Assembly: GCA_007126095.1 (NCBI GenBank)
Contig: SLBZ01000061.1
Coordinates: 45,111-109,110, forward strand
Direction: 5' to 3'
From: Aquisalimonas sp.
GTDB taxonomy: Bacteria > Pseudomonadota > Gammaproteobacteria > Nitrococcales > Aquisalimonadaceae
Length of the DNA: 64,000 nt
Shown: one piece after another, positions 61,308 through 64,000 of the stretch
Layout: each line of letters starts with the position of its first letter
Numbering within the stretch: position 1 is the stretch's first letter
The notes under the pieces: model-generated
The model's database searches: none
Seen by the model: the letters and a program-made list of their open reading frames with translations, nothing else
Told to the model about the DNA's origin: nothing
Made by a program: the position numbers and the translations under genes

Positions 61308-62789
61308 TTAGCCGGGCCCGGCGACGTCTGTCCCGACGAGATCCCGTGCCAGGCGTTTGACCATTCCCTGCACCGACTTCAGGCTCGTCACCAGCGTGTC
61401 CTGCTCAGACGATGTGAGTGAACCCGGCGTGATGTGCTTGCCGGGTGGCGCTTCCCGGGCCAGGTCGTCCAGTTGGCGTCGGAAGATCAGGCCGGCGATG
61501 AACTCGTGGGCGTTCTTCAGTGCCGTGACGTCGCCGCTCGATAGGACGTTTGCATCCGCCAGGGCGTCCAGCCGGTCACGGGTCGCGAAAGCGGTGATAC
61601 CGTGTGCCGTGGCGTAAAGCCGGGCGACCTCAACGATCGGCATCAGGCCGAGCCGCTTGAGGTCCAGTTCACCCGGATGGGCACTGTCCTCGGACTCCGT
61701 GATCAGCCGGTCGAACCAGCCGAGGCCGACGCCCCGCGTTGACTCGTTCAGCGTCAGCGCGCGCACGTAGCTCCGGGATGCGGCGAACTGTTGCACCAGG
61801 TATTCCCGGAGCGCCTCCGCAAGCTCCCGGTCACCGGCCACACAGCGGCAGTCGAGCAGGATGTTGCTCTGCAGAAAACCCGTTTCGGTGCGGCGGCGCA
61901 GCCAGCCGCGGATCTGCGCCTGCCACTGCGGCAGGGTCTTGCGCCAGAGCGGGTTCGTGGCCATGACGTGGCCCTTGCACAACGGGACTCCGGCCGCGTC
62001 CAGGGATCGCGTGGTACGCCGTGCGAGCTCGATGAAGTAGCGGTCGACCTGGCCGTGGTCCTGGTCGGGATAGTCGGCGATGACAAAGCCGTTGTCCTGA
62101 TCGGGGTCAAGAAAGCTCTCGGTGCGCCCCGCAGAGCCCATGACGATCATGGAGAACGCCACCGGCGGACGGCCCCAGCCATCTTCTGCCATGGCGTCCA
62201 TGGCCATGTCCAGGGCACGGGCGTGGAGGTCGTCGTTGAGACTGGCAAGCATCTGCTGCATCGCGGCGGCCGATGCGCCTTCACCTGCCATTCCGCCAAT
62301 GATGTGCGCCTGACCGTCCCGGCAGCGGCGCAGCCCCTGGTTGGTCGGGGGGGCGGTCACGGCGGATAGCCTCTGCAGTGCGGCGGGGAGGCCGTGTGCC
62401 AGTGCGGCCTGGGCGTCGAACAGGCCCTGAAGTCGGTCGGATGCGTCGACTACGGGCGCCCATCGCTCTCGCTGCACCTGCAGTTCGGCCAGGGCGCGAT
62501 AGGCGGGCATGGCCGTGGTCGCGATCAGAGCCGGGCGACTCATGACGTCCTCCACGGCGGTATCGGCGGGAACCCGGCAGGCGACCCGGCGGATCACGTC
62601 AGCCCGGGTCAGCAGGCCCTGGATCCGCTGGTCGCGGTCGACGATGATGGCGCAGCCCTGGCCGGTGTCGGCAAGCTGCTGCACGGCGAAGCCACAGCGC
62701 GTGCCGCGCTGTAGCCGGCAGAGTGCCGGGCCCATTAGGTCACCCACCGAACTCTGGAAGACGCTGAGATAGGGCACGGAGAACGTCAT
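61308..62789 (-). CDS. CBS-DUF294 nucleotidyltransferase-like protein
   Basis: This 493-residue protein has two CBS domains (about 15-75 and 80-135), a helical linker, and a nucleotidyltransferase domain with the GlnD-like motif GSAGRTESFLDPDQDNG (218-234). A DUF294 C-terminal domain follows. Active-site residues are intact. Relatives occur next to acetate transporters and DEDDh exonucleases in Pseudomonas and marine bacteria. Starts 3 bp after the upstream DUF294 paralogue ends. Confidence 0.87.
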   Translation of the reverse strand: MTFSVPYLSVFQSSVGDLMGPALCRLQRGTRCGFAVQQLADTGQGCAIIVDRDQRIQGLLTRADVIRRVACRVPADTAVEDVMSRPALIATTAMPAYRALAELQVQRERWAPVVDASDRLQGLFDAQAALAHGLPAALQRLSAVTAPPTNQGLRRCRDGQAHIIGGMAGEGASAAAMQQMLASLNDDLHARALDMAMDAMAEDGWGRPPVAFSMIVMGSAGRTESFLDPDQDNGFVIADYPDQDHGQVDRYFIELARRTTRSLDAAGVPLCKGHVMATNPLWRKTLPQWQAQIRGWLRRRTETGFLQSNILLDCRCVAGDRELAEALREYLVQQFAASRSYVRALTLNESTRGVGLGWFDRLITESEDSAHPGELDLKRLGLMPIVEVARLYATAHGITAFATRDRLDALADANVLSSGDVTALKNAHEFIAGLIFRRQLDDLAREAPPGKHITPGSLTSSEQDTLVTSLKSVQGMVKRLARDLVGTDVAGPG

Positions 62790-62792
62790 GGG

Positions 62793-63812
62793 TCATACCC
62801 CCTGTGCGAGCGCGTGCTGGGCCTGGCGGATCACCGTGAGTGACGCGCGTAGATGGCGTCGTTCCAGCCCCCCCAGGCGCTTCGGCCGGATCTCGTTCGT
62901 GGGGGACGCGCCGGAGCGGAGCTGATCTGCGAGCAGGCGTGCACGCAGGTCCGACACCGAGGCGAATGCCGTGCCCAGGTCGCTGGCGCTGGCGGCGGAG
63001 ATGACTCCGGCGTCGCGGGCGGCATGGATGCGATCCGCAGTGGACAGGGCCGTCGTGCCCGCCTCCAGGGCATGGGACAGCGCCAGTTGCGAGATGGGCA
63101 GCAGGGCCTGGTGCTTGAGGCTCAGGGTGCCACGGAGTGCCCCGCGCTGCTGAAGGCGGAAACGGCCGAAGGTGCCGACGCCGGAACGGCTGCGCAGGGC
63201 GTTCTGTTTGACGCGTGCCAGGAATAGCCGGTTGGCGCGCGCTTCGGCCAGAGCGTCCTGGCGCACCTCCTCAAGCAGCCGCGCGTCGCCGTGCACGCAG
63301 CGCAGATCGAAGTAGTGCGATGCCAGCATTACCGAGCGCGTGTCCGGCCGGCGGATGATGGCGGCGAAGGCGTCGCGCCAGCCAGAGGCCGTGCGGCGCC
63401 ATTCCGCATTGTGCGGGCCCACGCCACCGGAGCAGTGGCTGATGCCGCATGCGGAGAGTCCGTCGGTCACCATGGTGCCCAGGCGGGCGAACCAGTCGTC
63501 GGCGCCATCGGGCACGCCGTCCGCGATGATCAGGGCATTGTCCTGATCGGTGTGGACCGTCTGTTCCTGGCGCCCCTGGGAGCCGCACGCCAGCCATGCG
63601 TACGGGCCCGGCGGACTACCGAGTTCCGTTTCGGCGAGCGCGATCAACCGGCAGGTGAGGGCATCAATCAACCACGTCATGAGCCGGCCCTGCTGCACGC
63701 CTGCGAGACCGGCATCCACCAGGCGGCACTGGATCTGTGGCAGCCTGCCTGCGGTTGCCGCAATGGCACTCATGCTGCCGGCTGCGTCTACATCCGCCAG
63801 GAATCTTCGCAT
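62793..63812 (-). CDS. DUF294 nucleotidyltransferase-like protein without CBS domains
   Basis: This protein of about 339 residues has the linker helix (IAATAGRLPQIQCRLVDAG), the nucleotidyltransferase motif GSQGRQEQTVHTDQDN (77-92, with Asp89 and Asp91), and a DUF294 C-terminal domain. It is a paralogue of the next gene but lacks the N-terminal CBS pair. The start at 63812 lies just inside a repeat-rich region, so the gene may have been shortened at its 5' end; the frame is open further upstream through the repeats. Confidence 0.8.
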   Translation of the reverse strand: MRRFLADVDAAGSMSAIAATAGRLPQIQCRLVDAGLAGVQQGRLMTWLIDALTCRLIALAETELGSPPGPYAWLACGSQGRQEQTVHTDQDNALIIADGVPDGADDWFARLGTMVTDGLSACGISHCSGGVGPHNAEWRRTASGWRDAFAAIIRRPDTRSVMLASHYFDLRCVHGDARLLEEVRQDALAEARANRLFLARVKQNALRSRSGVGTFGRFRLQQRGALRGTLSLKHQALLPISQLALSHALEAGTTALSTADRIHAARDAGVISAASASDLGTAFASVSDLRARLLADQLRSGASPTNEIRPKRLGGLERRHLRASLTVIRQAQHALAQGV

Positions 63813-63862
63813 GCCCGTCCTCGTGACAGAGCCTTTAAAGGCAACTGGTTGCCGAAGTCCAT

Positions 63863-63882
63863 GGTGGACCTGAAGGTCCACC
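63863..63882. repeat. REP-like palindrome, copy 1
   Basis: GGTGGACCT-GA-AGGTCCACC is a perfect 9-bp inverted repeat followed by CTACGCC. It matches copy 2 at 63980 in inverted orientation. Confidence 0.7.
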
Positions 63883-63920
63883 CTACGCCGGTTACGTCGC
63901 CGTTCCCCGTTCCCCGGTGT

Positions 63921-63955
63921 CCCGGCACCCGGCACCCGGCACCCGGCACCCCGCA
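63921..63955. repeat. 7-bp tandem repeat, unit CCCGGCA
   Basis: Four perfect CCCGGCA units followed by one variant (CCCCGCA) lie between the two REP-like palindromes. Confidence 0.8.
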
Positions 63956-63979
63956 CCCGGTATGCAGTGTCGGGCGTAG

Positions 63980-63999
63980 GTTGGACCTTCAGGTCCAAC
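63980..63999. repeat. REP-like palindrome, copy 2
   Basis: GTTGGACCT-TC-AGGTCCAAC is a perfect 9-bp inverted repeat preceded by GGGCGTAG. Its reverse complement matches copy 1 including the CTACGCC flank, so the pair is arranged head to head around the tandem repeat. The window ends here. Confidence 0.7.
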
Positions 64000-64000
64000 A

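Noticed and set aside
63921-63955. CRISPR array
   Set aside because: Units are 7 bp, contiguous and without spacers; no cas genes are nearby.

Overview
This window is chromosomal DNA from a high-GC gammaproteobacterium. The protein families and the acidic bias of several exported proteins suggest a halophilic or haloalkaliphilic relative of the Ectothiorhodospiraceae; this is inference from gene content and no rRNA marker is present. No tRNA, rRNA or CRISPR array was seen. Gene calls rest on reading frames, ribosome binding sites and family motifs recognised by eye; no database search was run.

Left edge (1-2000): a decay island with two toxin-antitoxin modules (HigBA and a YefM/YoeB type), an internally deleted IS3-family orfA relic at the 3' end of higA, and a truncated DUF418 membrane protein. 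Next come a DapA-family lyase and a methyltransferase (2020-3569).

The most coherent unusual locus is 3570-10073. A leftward operon (OsmC-family protein, acyl-CoA-dehydrogenase-like flavoprotein, rubredoxin/rubredoxin-reductase fusion) diverges from a rightward pair (Tat-exported NrtA/CmpA-like binding protein without a transporter, and a GAF-AAA-Fis sigma-54 activator). The intergenic region carries two divergent GG-N10-GC sigma-54 promoters with a perfect palindrome about 120-150 bp from both predicted start points. I read it as an autonomous enhancer-controlled divergon of unknown substrate.

10-20 kb: a VOC protein, a TetR/methyltransferase divergent pair with a direct-repeat operator, a flavin monooxygenase pseudogene, two divergent paralogous phosphoribosyltransferases, an NlpC/P60 lipoprotein, and a leftward set comprising a periplasmic binding protein, a small secreted protein and a chemoreceptor. 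19.5-31.8 kb: a GGDEF-EAL protein, a GcvT-domain demethylating dehydrogenase, endonuclease IV, an MDR dehydrogenase plus proline-racemase-family pair, an alpha/beta hydrolase, an AhpD-like protein, DUF924 and a deaminase. 31.9-42.3 kb: a candidate 30-residue peptide, a CDF transporter with atypical metal sites, a tricorn-like protease, Blc lipocalin, a DksA-type zinc finger protein, AsmA, a diguanylate cyclase, a PRC-barrel protein, and a truncated host-attachment-family ORF.

42.4-47.7 kb holds a heme-copper oxidase operon (subunit II, fused subunits I+III, a small membrane protein, CtaG) with CopD-like and DUF2231 membrane proteins beside it. It is followed by a YqjD/YqjE/YqjK-like stress operon, an AI-2E family permease, AzlCD, a GGEEF cyclase, a ferric-reductase-like protein, YaiI, RhlE, 5-formyl-THF cyclo-ligase, FdxA, and a DUF2249/NsrR pair. 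The right end (58.3-64 kb) groups a membrane PAS/pseudo-histidine-kinase/DEDDh-exonuclease fusion, a stand-alone receiver protein, a small membrane protein and two tandem DUF294 nucleotidyltransferases. It ends in REP-like palindromes flanking a 7-bp tandem repeat.
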